Source of the DNA: Darksidea phi
Lineage: Eukaryota > Ascomycota > Dothideomycetes > Pleosporales > Lentitheciaceae
Reading direction: 5' to 3'
Length of the DNA stretch: 56,351 nucleotides
Assembly: GCA_030770425.1 (NCBI GenBank)
Contig: JASJFT010000266.1
Coordinates: 1-56,351 of the forward strand
The notes beneath the pieces are model-generated. The model ran no database searches. It had not been told where the DNA came from and was given only the letters and a program-made list of their open reading frames with translations. Below are positions 46,850 to 56,351 of the stretch, in pieces. Both the position numbers and the translations under genes were made by a program. Each line of letters opens with the position of its first letter. Position 1 is the stretch's first letter.

Positions 46850-49700
46850 ATTAATCTATACTTATATTACTAAATACTCTTTATTTAACTCTTTAACTTC
46901 TCTATACCTTAGAGCTCTTAGTATTAAATAATAATTATTAATTAATAGATTCTCTTTAATTAGCTTTATTCTACCTTATATTTTTATTATTTTATTATTA
47001 GAGTCCTTCTAATAGAATTACTTTAACTAATTATTATATATTATATAAGTAAATAGAGTCCTATTAAGCTCTATAAGTCTATAGTATAAATACTCTACTC
47101 TAACTTCTACTATATAATAAGGTCCTAGCTATCTATTATTAAACTTCTACTTTACTAATTAATTATTAACTCTAATAGTATTCTAAATAAGAACTAAATC
47201 TCTAGTTACTAAATTACTCTAATTATCTTTTACTTAATTCTATTAATTAGCTATCTTAAGTTTATACTATTAGGTATAATTAATTACTTCTACTAGCTTC
47301 TTATCCTTTTATTTAAGTTATTTTATTTAGAATATAAATAAATTAAAGGTTAAAACTATCTTATTCTATAAAAGTATTTACTATAATTCTAGGCTAAGTT
47401 TAATTAATAGAATAGATTAAATTTCTATTACTAGCTTAGCTAGTATATATCTAATTAAGTATTAAACTATTACTCTATTAGTCTATAGTACTAATAATAG
47501 GTTCTTTAATTAATAGTCTAGTAGTTTAGCTAATATAATAACTAGTAGTTAGTAATCTTTTTTAATTAAGTCTTACGTCTTTAAATTATATTAAGATACC
47601 TAGATTTTATATATTCTATAGTACTTAATTAATACTTTAACTACTAATCTATTCTTAAGCTCTTTATTAATACTTAGCTAAAAAAATACTTTTTATTAAT
47701 AAATAATATTTTAATAGATAAACTTTATAATATTTTTAAATATAGTATTCTTTAAAGTCCTAGTTTTAATCTATTCTAATAAATATTCGCGCCTAACTAT
47801 AAGAAATTAAACTTCTTCTTTACTAATAGATATATAGATAATATTAATAATCTATTAATTCTATATAATCCTAAGATTATTAACTTTAAGTATCTCTTCT
47901 ATTTTATTACCTTATTTCTATTAATACTTAAGGTAGCTCTAAAGCTCTTTTATTACTATTTAAAACTAGTTCTTTTACTAAAACTAATACTAAATTATTA
48001 TAAATATTTCTTAAATATCTTAATAGTATAATACTTAATATACTTTCTATACTAAAGTCTTTTAAATATTAAGATTATTAACTATCTATTAGATAGCTAG
48101 ATTTTAGATTAACTTCTTAAAAAGATAACTATCTTTTATAAAGAAGATCTATATAGCCTTTACTTAGCTTTTTTTCTTACTTCTTAATAGTCTATCGGGC
48201 TTATATACTATATATAGAAAGTAAATAATCTCTTCTACTTTATCTAATTAACTATTATTAAGAATTCTTAAATTAGTAATAAAGAAGACTTCTACTAACT
48301 CGTTATACTTATTAATAATATAATCTATAAATAGTTCTAAGTCTTTCTCTTCTTTCTAGGGTTAAACTTATCCTTCTAGCTAAGAATATTTTAATAAGAT
48401 ATTAATAATTATATTCTTCTTCCTAGACCTATATTAGATTTTAAAGTCCTAAAGTAAGATTATAATTAGTTACTAATTTATTACTAATTTAGAGAGATTA
48501 GTAAATAATTAATTAAGTTATATAATTAAGATACTAGTATTTATTTTAATAATAAATTAGATATTATAGAGATATAGACTAAACTTCTTTAGTATTTAAA
48601 GTATTATCTTATATTTTAACTTAGTAAAGTACTACTTTAATTTAGTCTTAGACTATAATATACTTTTAAACCTAATAGAATATTAAAGATTATTCTCTCT
48701 AATCTATTTAAGTACTATTCTATTATCTTATTAACTAGTATTTATATATAAATAGACTCGACGTCTTAATTTAATATCTAGTACTACTAAAGTAGATATT
48801 AATATAATATTAGTTTTTAAGATTCTTATAACTTCTCTTTAAAACTCTCTTTATATTTATTTAGTATTTTTATAAAGTAGTTAGAATAAGGATTCTATCT
48901 TAAAGAAGAAATAAAAGATCTATTATTAATAGTAAATATAGATCTTAATAAACTATTAGATCTCTTTAATATTTTTATATTCTAGCTAGTCCTAGATCTT
49001 TACTATCTTATTACTATTAGAAAATTATTCTTTAATATTTACTTTATAGTCTATAATATCTAGTTAGAAGATACTCTAATAAAACTTAGTATCTAATACT
49101 ATTATCTCTACGTATTTAATATCTACTATTACTATATTTAGTTTTTAAATATACTTAAATATATATTAATAAACTTTTAGTAATACTTCTTCTTTACTAT
49201 AAGTATTAAAAGGACTAGTTACTATAATATTATTAATAAATAGTAATATATTAGAGAAGTACTTTTTTAAAATCTTTATTACTACTCTTTAAAATATTAC
49301 TACTAAATTAATTATATTTATTAAAATAGTATACTATCTTACTAGTTTAATAGATATCTAAAAAGCTATTTTATTCCTTAAATTTATATAAAGTAGTATT
49401 TAATTATAGTCTAAGAATAGGTCGAAGAATAAATAAATAGCTCTTTTAACTAGTTACTTTAAAAACTTATTAGTAGAAGATAGAAGGTCTATATCCCTCT
49501 TAATAAAACTATTTAAGATTTAAGTATTATTAATTAATTAATAGTCTTTATTTATCTTAGGTACTAGAAACTATAGATTATAATATTAACTATTATATAT
49601 TTTAAGAATACCTCGGGTAATTCTTTTATAGATTATTTAAATAATAATTAGTTTAAGTCTTTTAAGATATTAAAAGTTTTTTATTTACTAAATCTTATAA
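46850..49700 (-). pseudogene. Gypsy reverse transcriptase-integrase remnant, minus strand
   Basis: Reverse transcriptase lies at about 49600-49150. On the minus strand it includes a FFDLF-GYNQILLY-like stretch (49440-49395) and, at about 49250-49218, LLFIDDIV, whose Asp pair is now Asn. RNase H would follow to about 48200. Integrase is at 48100-46900: GIRRIQVSAYNPKAQG-like sequence near 47600-47560, then a TGYTPAQLVYG-like stretch near 47400, and a C-terminal part with DLVLVRNT near 47190. Stops are abundant. Confidence 0.72.
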
Positions 49701-52700
49701 GATACTATTTAAATTTAATATAAAGGTATTATATTAGAATAGATAATTATTATCTTCGAGAAATTTTATATTAGAGTAGCTTTCTAATAGTATATTAACT
49801 TATATATAAGTTCTATCTTAGTAGATTAAAAATCCTCTCTAATATATATCTTCTTTATTTAGCTAGATATTAATTATTAATCTTTTAGAAAGTTTATATA
49901 TCTAAGTTTAAAGATTCTATTAAATATATCTACTTCTACTTTTCTTAGTAATATACGCTCGAGTTACTATTAGATAGCTCTTTTTTTCTAATTCTTTCTT
50001 TTAAAATCTATCTTAGTATTTTTATAAAGATTATTAATAGATTAAACCTTTTTATTAACTATCTTATAAAGGGTATTAACTTACCTATCTTATTATTAAA
50101 AGTACTAATTCCTTCTTATAATATACTAGTTTATCTTTAAAAATATCTACTTGATATTAATATTAGAATTTAAATCTTAATTTAATTTCTTATTATAGCT
50201 ATCTAGATAAATTAATCTACTCTATTTAAAATATTATTAATATTAATTAACTATTAATACTTCTAATATCTCTACTTTATCTACTTCTCTACTAGTTATC
50301 TATTATTAAGATACTAGTACCTCTATCTCCCCTCTATTCTTTTCTTCCTTCTCTTCTTCCTTTATATCTTCTTCTACCTTCTTAGTATCCTTCTTCTCTT
50401 TATCCTCTTTTACTACTTTAGTACCCTCTTCTTCTAATAGAAAGTTAATAGTATTAGCTTTAATAGAAGCTAATATATCCTTAACCTTTACTTTATTAGT
50501 ATTATAGTTATAATTATCTAAGTTATTTAAATTAGTATTACTACTATCCTCTATATCTTTATTAGACCCTTTTTAATTCTTTAGTAGTTAAAGTTCTAAG
50601 TATTAATAGAATAGGGAATATACTACTTTAGAAGATATACTTCTTAGACTTTTTTTAAAAGGTTATTATCTACTTTATAGTTAGCTATTAGGACTAAATC
50701 TAATCTAAAGAATAAAATAGTCTTCTACCCGTTTAGTATAGTAATTTTATAGTAATAATAATCTATTAGAATAAATTTTATTTCTAGATATATAGTTATA
50801 TATTAGAGAGTATTTAATATTAATAGTTTTTAAATATTCCTTATAATCTTAAAATAAGTAGATATAATAATAATACTAATTATTATTAAGATATTATAGA
50901 CTATCTCTATATACTTATTTATTAATTTATTAATAGTAACTATTCTAATATATACTTTAAGTAGAAGATAATCTTAATCTTTATTCTAAATATAGATATT
51001 TAATACTTATATAGTAGAGAGATATATTATATTTAACTCTATACTATTATTAAAAATTACTTTATAAAGATTATCTATAATAATAATTTAATAGATAGAA
51101 ATCTTTAACTTTATAGTTATTACTCTAAGTTAACCTTTAAGATATTTATATTTATCTATTATAATATAATCTAGTTTATTATTATATCTATCTCTAGTTT
51201 CTTAGATATTATAGTACTAAGCTACTTATACTTTAAGTACCTCTCTAATCTATTAAGCTAAATATAGATTTAAAGTTTAAAGCTTTATTAATATAAATAG
51301 ACCTAAGTCTATTATTATTTCTTTTCTATCTATAGTATATACCTCTTTTAATCTACTAGTAAAACTATAGCCTTTTACTTACTTAGCTATATTAAGAAGC
51401 TTCGATATAATATTAATAATCTAATCTTAAGATAATAGTATAGCTATAGTTAGTCTATAGCCTTCTTACTAAAAAGTAGTAACTAGAATTAAACTTATTA
51501 TTAGTTATTAAACTATATATATTAACTCTTTATTAATAGATATCTATATAATTACTATCTTTAGTAACTTCCTTTTAATAACTAATTAAGATTTCTAGCT
51601 TACCTAAATAATTTATAAACTTAAGACTTTTAATATTATTCTTTAATCTAGGGATTATTCTATTATATCTATTATAACTTCTTTATTTAGATTAAATACT
51701 AGAATAGAGCTATAAAACTTTCTAATTACTTATTAATATTATTTTATCTCGTTAACCTTCTCTACTAAGAGATTAATAGATCTAATATTCTTAATCTTTA
51801 TCTTTAGCTTTAACTTTATAATATAGTTATCTAATATCTTATTAACTATTATAAGGGGACGATTCTAGTCTTTTATCTAAATACTATTTACTTTTATTAA
51901 TAATACTTCGGTACTCTTAATTACTAGTTACTTCTATAATATATAATAAAAAGTTATAGCCTTCTTTAAATCTATCTTCTTAAAGACTAGTAACCTATTA
52001 TTAATAGTATTATTTACTATTTTAATAGTATTTATATTACTACTAGTTACTAGGTAGTTCTTCTTTCTATTAAGCCCTTTTATATTAGTAAATAGTCTTA
52101 TTAACTTTATATTAATTACTCTATAATACTCTATTATCTAGAAAATAAAATACTTTTATATATTATTAAGAATAATATAGAATCTTTAACTATAAAGCTT
52201 TTCTCTATAAAGATAAAATAAACTATAGTACTATTTAAACTAGCTAGTCTTCTTATTCTTCTTCTTATAATATTAATCGTTATTAAGAAGCTTTCTTTAT
52301 AAGAGATATTCTTAGATCTAATAGTCTATTAAGCTATAGATAATATATTCTACTTTTTAAAACTTCTAATTACTAATTATTTATATATCTATCTTTAAGT
52401 TTTATATCTAGTTATAGGAGCTTATATATAATCTATTATTATACTTAAAATAAAAGGTAAATTTAACTAGTTTATAAAAAGTATAGTAATATTTATTCTT
52501 TTATATAAATATTAATTAGGTTATAAGAATACTCTATTACTAGATATTAAATTACTATTAGATTAAAACTAATTTCTTTATACTATTAATAAGCTACTTA
52601 ATCTAAGAATTAGATAGTAATTAAATAATTACTATCGATCTTCTTAATAGTACTATAGGCTTCTATTATTAAGAATATATAAACTTAACTAAGTAAAGAA

Positions 52701-53280
52701 GCTACTACTTAGTATAAGCTTCGATCTTCTTATATACTAGCTAGCTAGCTACTAAACTAGTATCTAGACTTAGTATAAATATAGCTTCTTTCTATTTATA
52801 TAATAATTAGAGGTATTAGTATATCTTCTTTAACTTAGAGGAATATATATCTTTACTAACTAGTTAATACTTTTTATCTATATTAAATATAATTATTATC
52901 TAATTATTATATTTTAAGCCTTTAAAGAATAGCTATCTAAGTTTAATTTTTATAATCTATAATTAGTTTAATACTCTACTACTATATATTAAGAATTAGT
53001 AATAGTATTTATTAAGTAGAAGAGGTAACTAATAGACCTCTACTAGCTATAATTTAAGAAAGATATAGGTAATCTTCTATTATTTAATATCTCTACTAGT
53101 ATATTTCTTCTAGAGTATTAATCTAAATATAGTCTAACTTTATATCGAAGATATATAATAATATATCTTAATAATATATACTCTCTAAAATAAATTATAG
53201 AAATAGAAAAGAAACTTCTTCTTATTTTATTTATTCTACTCTATTCTATTTATACTAAACTCGTAGTTCTCTAGAAATTA
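49701..53280 (-). pseudogene. Gag-like region upstream of the minus-strand Gypsy pol
   Basis: This lies 5' of the reverse transcriptase on the minus strand. At 50580-50290 the minus strand is strongly acidic and basic (Lys/Glu runs from CTTCTTCTT-type sequence), as in the flexible parts of gag proteins. No zinc knuckle or protease was recognised. The right end is set by the putative LTR at about 53281. Confidence 0.45.
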
Positions 53281-53555
53281 TATAATATCTATACTAGTAA
53301 ATAATAGTATATTAGAATTATATAGTAAAAATAGAAAATAAATATTTATTTTCTTATTAATTAATTACTAAGATTAGTCTATATTATAGTAAGAAATAGG
53401 GTAAATTATTATAAGGAAAAGAATAAAAACTATAATTAATTATAATAGCTTTATATAAGAGTAACTTATATAGAATAGAATATAATATAATAGCTAGGAG
53501 TAGTTATATAAGTTAATCTAGTATATAAGCTAGTCTAATATACCCCCCTACTCTA
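53281..53555 (-). repeat. Putative LTR preceded by a polypurine tract, minus strand
   Basis: On the minus strand, AGAGTAGGGGGG (about 53554-53543) is followed by TATATTAGACTAG, the typical junction of polypurine tract and 3' LTR. No partner LTR is visible, so the length is a guess. It could be the 5' LTR of the Gypsy element on its left, shared with a copy on its right, or the 3' LTR of an independent element. Confidence 0.4.
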
Positions 53556-54850
53556 AAAGGATAATAAAAGGGTATAAAATATTAAGAAGTAATAAAAAGA
53601 TAAGTAAAAAGAGTATAAGTAATTAGAAGAGGATTCGTTTAATACTTCTCTACCCTCCTAATTCTAACGAATTAGAAGTAATAATTAAAAAGATAAGTAA
53701 AAAAATAGTACTTTATATAGGAATTAAATCTATATAAAAATAAGATTCTCTATTCTAGGCCTCTTTACTCTTCTATATAAATTCTTTAAACTATAATATT
53801 TAGAGAAGCTATCTATATACTAAGTTTCTTCTATATTTTAGATATATAAGATATTTAAAGATATTAGTATAAGCTTTAAGTCTACTATACTATCTTTATT
53901 TTTATAAGATTTAATAATTAAAAGAAATAGATATACTACTTTAAAAGAAGTAAATAGAAGTATATAAATCTCTTAAGAAGATAAATAGATAAGTAAATAG
54001 AATAAGATAGGTATATAAATAGAATAAAATAAGATACTTAAAAGGGGTAGTAGTAAATAGCTACTTAGGATAGAAGCCTATCCTAGTACTAGACTAGATT
54101 AAAGTAAAGTAGTTAGTTAGAATAGAAGCTTAGTAGTAGACTAAATAAAAGCTATCCTACTTAAGACTACTTAGGATTAATATTAGCTAGTTAATTAGTC
54201 TTATATTAGTTAAGATAAAAGCTTAACTACTTAGAGATATCTTTTAGTCTAAATTAATAAATAAAAGCTTTATACTTCTATTTTAAGAATATCTTAGTTA
54301 GCCTATTAGCTAGTATTTTAGCTATAGGAATCTATTTAATAATTATTTCTCTCTACTTTACTAATTATCGAAGCTATAGCTAATAAATATTAATATATTT
54401 AAGCTTAGATTAAAGCTTTTTAGTAACTTTAATAACTATTCTAACTATTTATACGTTATTATAATAGATAACTAGTTTAATATTAGTCTTAAAGCTTAGT
54501 TATTTAAATAGGTTATTCTACTAAATTATATTAGACGCTATTCGTAAGAATAAGTATAGTTTAGCTTTAGTAGTTAATTTAAAAACTATTTATTACTTTA
54601 TTACCTTCTAATTAATAGGTATACTAAAAAGCTTAAAGAGAAATCTATCTAAGCTTATTTTTATAATAGAATTATCGACGAATAATATATCTAATATACT
54701 ATAAAATATAGATTTAGTACTTAATTCTTATTCTCTATTTATAGAGAAGACTTAATAAGTAGATATATAAGCTAAAGCTTTTATTATTAGATATTAAGTT
54801 TCTATAATAAATCTTTAAGTATAATAAGTAGTATTAATATACTAAGATCT
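53556..54850. other. Unidentified RIP-degraded region
   Basis: No ORF or domain is recognised. It contains several short direct repeats of the type AGATAAGTAAATAGA (53990-54060) and TAGGATAGAAGC (54060-54150). It is probably the flank or interior of another element. Confidence 0.35.
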
Positions 54851-55394
54851 AGCCCTTATTAGGTATATAGAGAGGGTTAAGTAAGTTTTTAAGATATTAG
54901 CTCTTATAATTACTATAATATAGGCTATTAATCCGACTAGCTATTAATATATTTTAATAACTAATTCTTCTACTAGTCTAATAAAAGGTTTAAGATAGAT
55001 TTTAGCTATTAGTATTTAAGAAAAGCTATTTAAGCCTTCTTTAAGGTTAAACTTTATAGTAATCTTATTAATAAATAAGTCTTAAATAAGCTATATATAG
55101 TTTTACTTTATATCTCGTAATACGTATATACTAAGGAACTAGTTAAGTTAATCTATTAAATAAAGCTTATAATATTCTAATAGTCTTCTTTTAAATTTCT
55201 TATAAATAACCTTATATTATAGTATAGATATATTAAGATTAAGATAGAATATAAGTTATACTATAAAGGGCTAATACTAAAATAAACGGGGGCTATATAT
55301 ACCTAATATAGTAAGATCTAATAAAGAAAACGTTATAGCTATAGATATAGTATATAATAGGTATAAATAGTTATAGGTTAGTACTATAATAGTA
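54851..55394 (-). repeat. Probable 3' LTR and flank of the right-hand Gypsy element
   Basis: On the minus strand a purine tract (AGAAGGGGAG, about 55405-55395) is followed by TACTATTATAGTACTAACC, the expected start of an LTR at 55394. No second copy is present because the element is cut at its other end, so where the LTR stops is unknown. Confidence 0.45.
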
Positions 55395-56277
55395 CTCCCC
55401 TTCTAAATAGCTATATATCTTAGATAGTTTTATAGAAAGAAAATTTACTAATACTAGTATCTTTTAAATCTATCTTAGGGTAGGTTTATCTAAGTAGTTA
55501 ATATAGAATTAATAGACTATACTCTCTTAGCCTTTTAGATTAGATACTAGCTACTAAGTAGTAGAATAATATTTCTATTTAACTAGGTATATTAGTTATC
55601 GTAGATTCTTATTATAGTAGTCTAGTAAGGACTTAAATTTCTATTATTTAGTTAATTCCTCTATTTTATCTTCTCGTTCGAGTATTCTTCCTCTAAGATA
55701 TTAGGACTTAGCTTCGTTTATTATATTTTATTCTAGAAATTCTTAAAAGGGATATTTTAGTTAAAGTAATAAGTTATAGAATACTAGAAATATTTTTATA
55801 ATTACTAGAAGTTCTAGGGTATATACTCGATCGTAAACTTTTAGAACTTTAAAGGGGCCTACTATTTTATTATCTTCTTTTTTTATTAGTTTATTAGTTT
55901 TTATATTTCTTATATCTATAAAGACCTTATCTTCTATAGTAAACCTTAGTATATCTTTTTACTTCTCGTTTATATAGTATTTATAGTACTTAATAGATTA
56001 TTTAATAATAGCTTTTAGCTAAATAATAATACGATCGAACTAGTTAGTAGTATTATTTACTTTAAAGAATTCTTATCGTTAGAATAGGGATAGATTTAAT
56101 AGTAGTAGTTAGTTAGACTTAACCCTAAGTTTTAGATAAAAGCTATAATTAATAAAGAATAGAGAAACGCTAGTTATTTTAAAGATAATATTATTTATAG
56201 TAAATTCTATAAGAAGGAGCTATTATATCTAGTCGTTTTAGTAGAAATTTATAAATACTTAGAGGTATACTTTAATA
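55395..56277 (-). pseudogene. Gypsy integrase C-terminus and chromodomain, minus strand, interrupted
   Basis: On the minus strand, 56262 down to about 55760 gives the end of a Gypsy integrase: a QLPLIEFTINN-like stretch near 56190, a RFTIEDKVFIDIRNIKT-like stretch near 55960, then GPFKVLKVYDRVYTLELL near 55840 and FYNLLL near 55770. A chromodomain-like tail follows at about 55620-55450 (YLVKW and TWQPASDLKG-like residues). It belongs to a third chromodomain Gypsy family in the window. The integrase core and everything before it are missing because foreign DNA begins at 56278. Confidence 0.72.
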
Positions 56278-56351
56278 ACGTGTTTACGTAGCGAGTGGCC
56301 ATTCTAAGCGAGTGGCCACCCTCACCAACTTTCTACACACAAAAAGCCACG
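56278..56351. mobile_element. Unmutated terminus of an inserted element, probably a DNA transposon
   Basis: At 56276-56277 (TA) the RIP-saturated integrase remnant stops and sequence rich in CpA and TpG begins with ACGTGTTTACGTAGCGAGTGG. GCGAGTGGCCA is repeated at 56291-56301 and 56308-56318. A TA target and short subterminal repeats suit a Tc1/mariner-pogo type element, but only one end is in the window, so inverted repeats cannot be shown. It has escaped RIP, so it inserted late or is not repeated enough to trigger it. Confidence 0.45.

Larger units (their letters stand above)
44166..53280 (-). mobile_element. Ty3/Gypsy element of a distinct lineage, minus strand
   Basis: On the minus strand, traces run in the order gag-like, reverse transcriptase, integrase from right to left. 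They resemble the fungal Gypsy group whose reverse transcriptase carries DLFSGYNQI and whose integrase carries a VSAYNPKAQGLIEKGH-like segment. Outer limits are uncertain: no LTR pair was found, and 44166-46800 lies beyond the integrase. CpA/TpG are absent apart from single sites near 46348 and 50153. Confidence 0.65.

Noticed and set aside
53990..54150. Short AAATAGA and TAGGATAGAAGC repeats as a centromeric or replication-origin array
   Set aside because: The repeats are few, irregular and no more ordered than expected in such low-complexity DNA.

Overview
The window is a stretch of nuclear DNA from a filamentous ascomycete (Pezizomycotina). About 53 of its 56 kb are transposable elements ruined by repeat-induced point mutation (RIP). 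The dinucleotides CpA and TpG have almost vanished on both strands while CpG survives. With TpG gone there is almost no ATG, so no open reading frame of any length remains outside a small gene island and the last 74 bases. Reading TAA/TAG as former CAA/CAG/TGG, and Tyr, Asn and Ile codons as former Cys/His, Asp and Val/Met codons, recovers domain traces that identify several elements.

Layout. 1-7108: a plus-strand Ty1/Copia element whose 3' LTR is split by a probable SINE. 8159-16753: a complete plus-strand Ty3/Gypsy chromodomain element with 186-bp LTRs and a 5-bp target duplication. 16759-23205: unidentified RIP-degraded DNA. 23211-29360: a complete minus-strand Ty3/Gypsy element with LTRs of 272 and 268 bp and a 5-bp target duplication; it keeps more CpA sites than its surroundings. 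29366-31862: degraded DNA ending in a block related to the Copia element. 32003-34810: the gene island. 34800-41540: the decayed part of a second gene, then a plus-strand chromodomain Gypsy element. 41540-43770: two minisatellites (22 and 69 bp). 43771-44165: a minus-strand Copia 3' end. About 44166-53540: a minus-strand Gypsy element of a different lineage. 53543-56276: the 3' part of a third chromodomain Gypsy element (minus). 56278-56351: the unmutated end of another sequence, probably a DNA transposon inserted at TA.

The gene island holds two divergently arranged genes. On the minus strand, an apparently intact protein kinase-like gene of two exons (440 aa predicted) carries a long Val-Glu-Pro repeat and a 40-nt intron. 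On the plus strand, starting at 34674, is a gene of the fungal phosphotransferase/APH kinase-like family. Its promoter and first dozen codons are untouched, but mutation rises along the gene until the rest is saturated with RIP changes. The edge of the RIP zone therefore runs through a coding sequence. A small fully mutated patch also sits in the spacer between the two genes.

Apart from the kinase-like gene nothing here looks functional. Domain assignments for transposons rest on reading mutated sequence by eye; element edges are firm only where LTR pairs and target duplications are visible.
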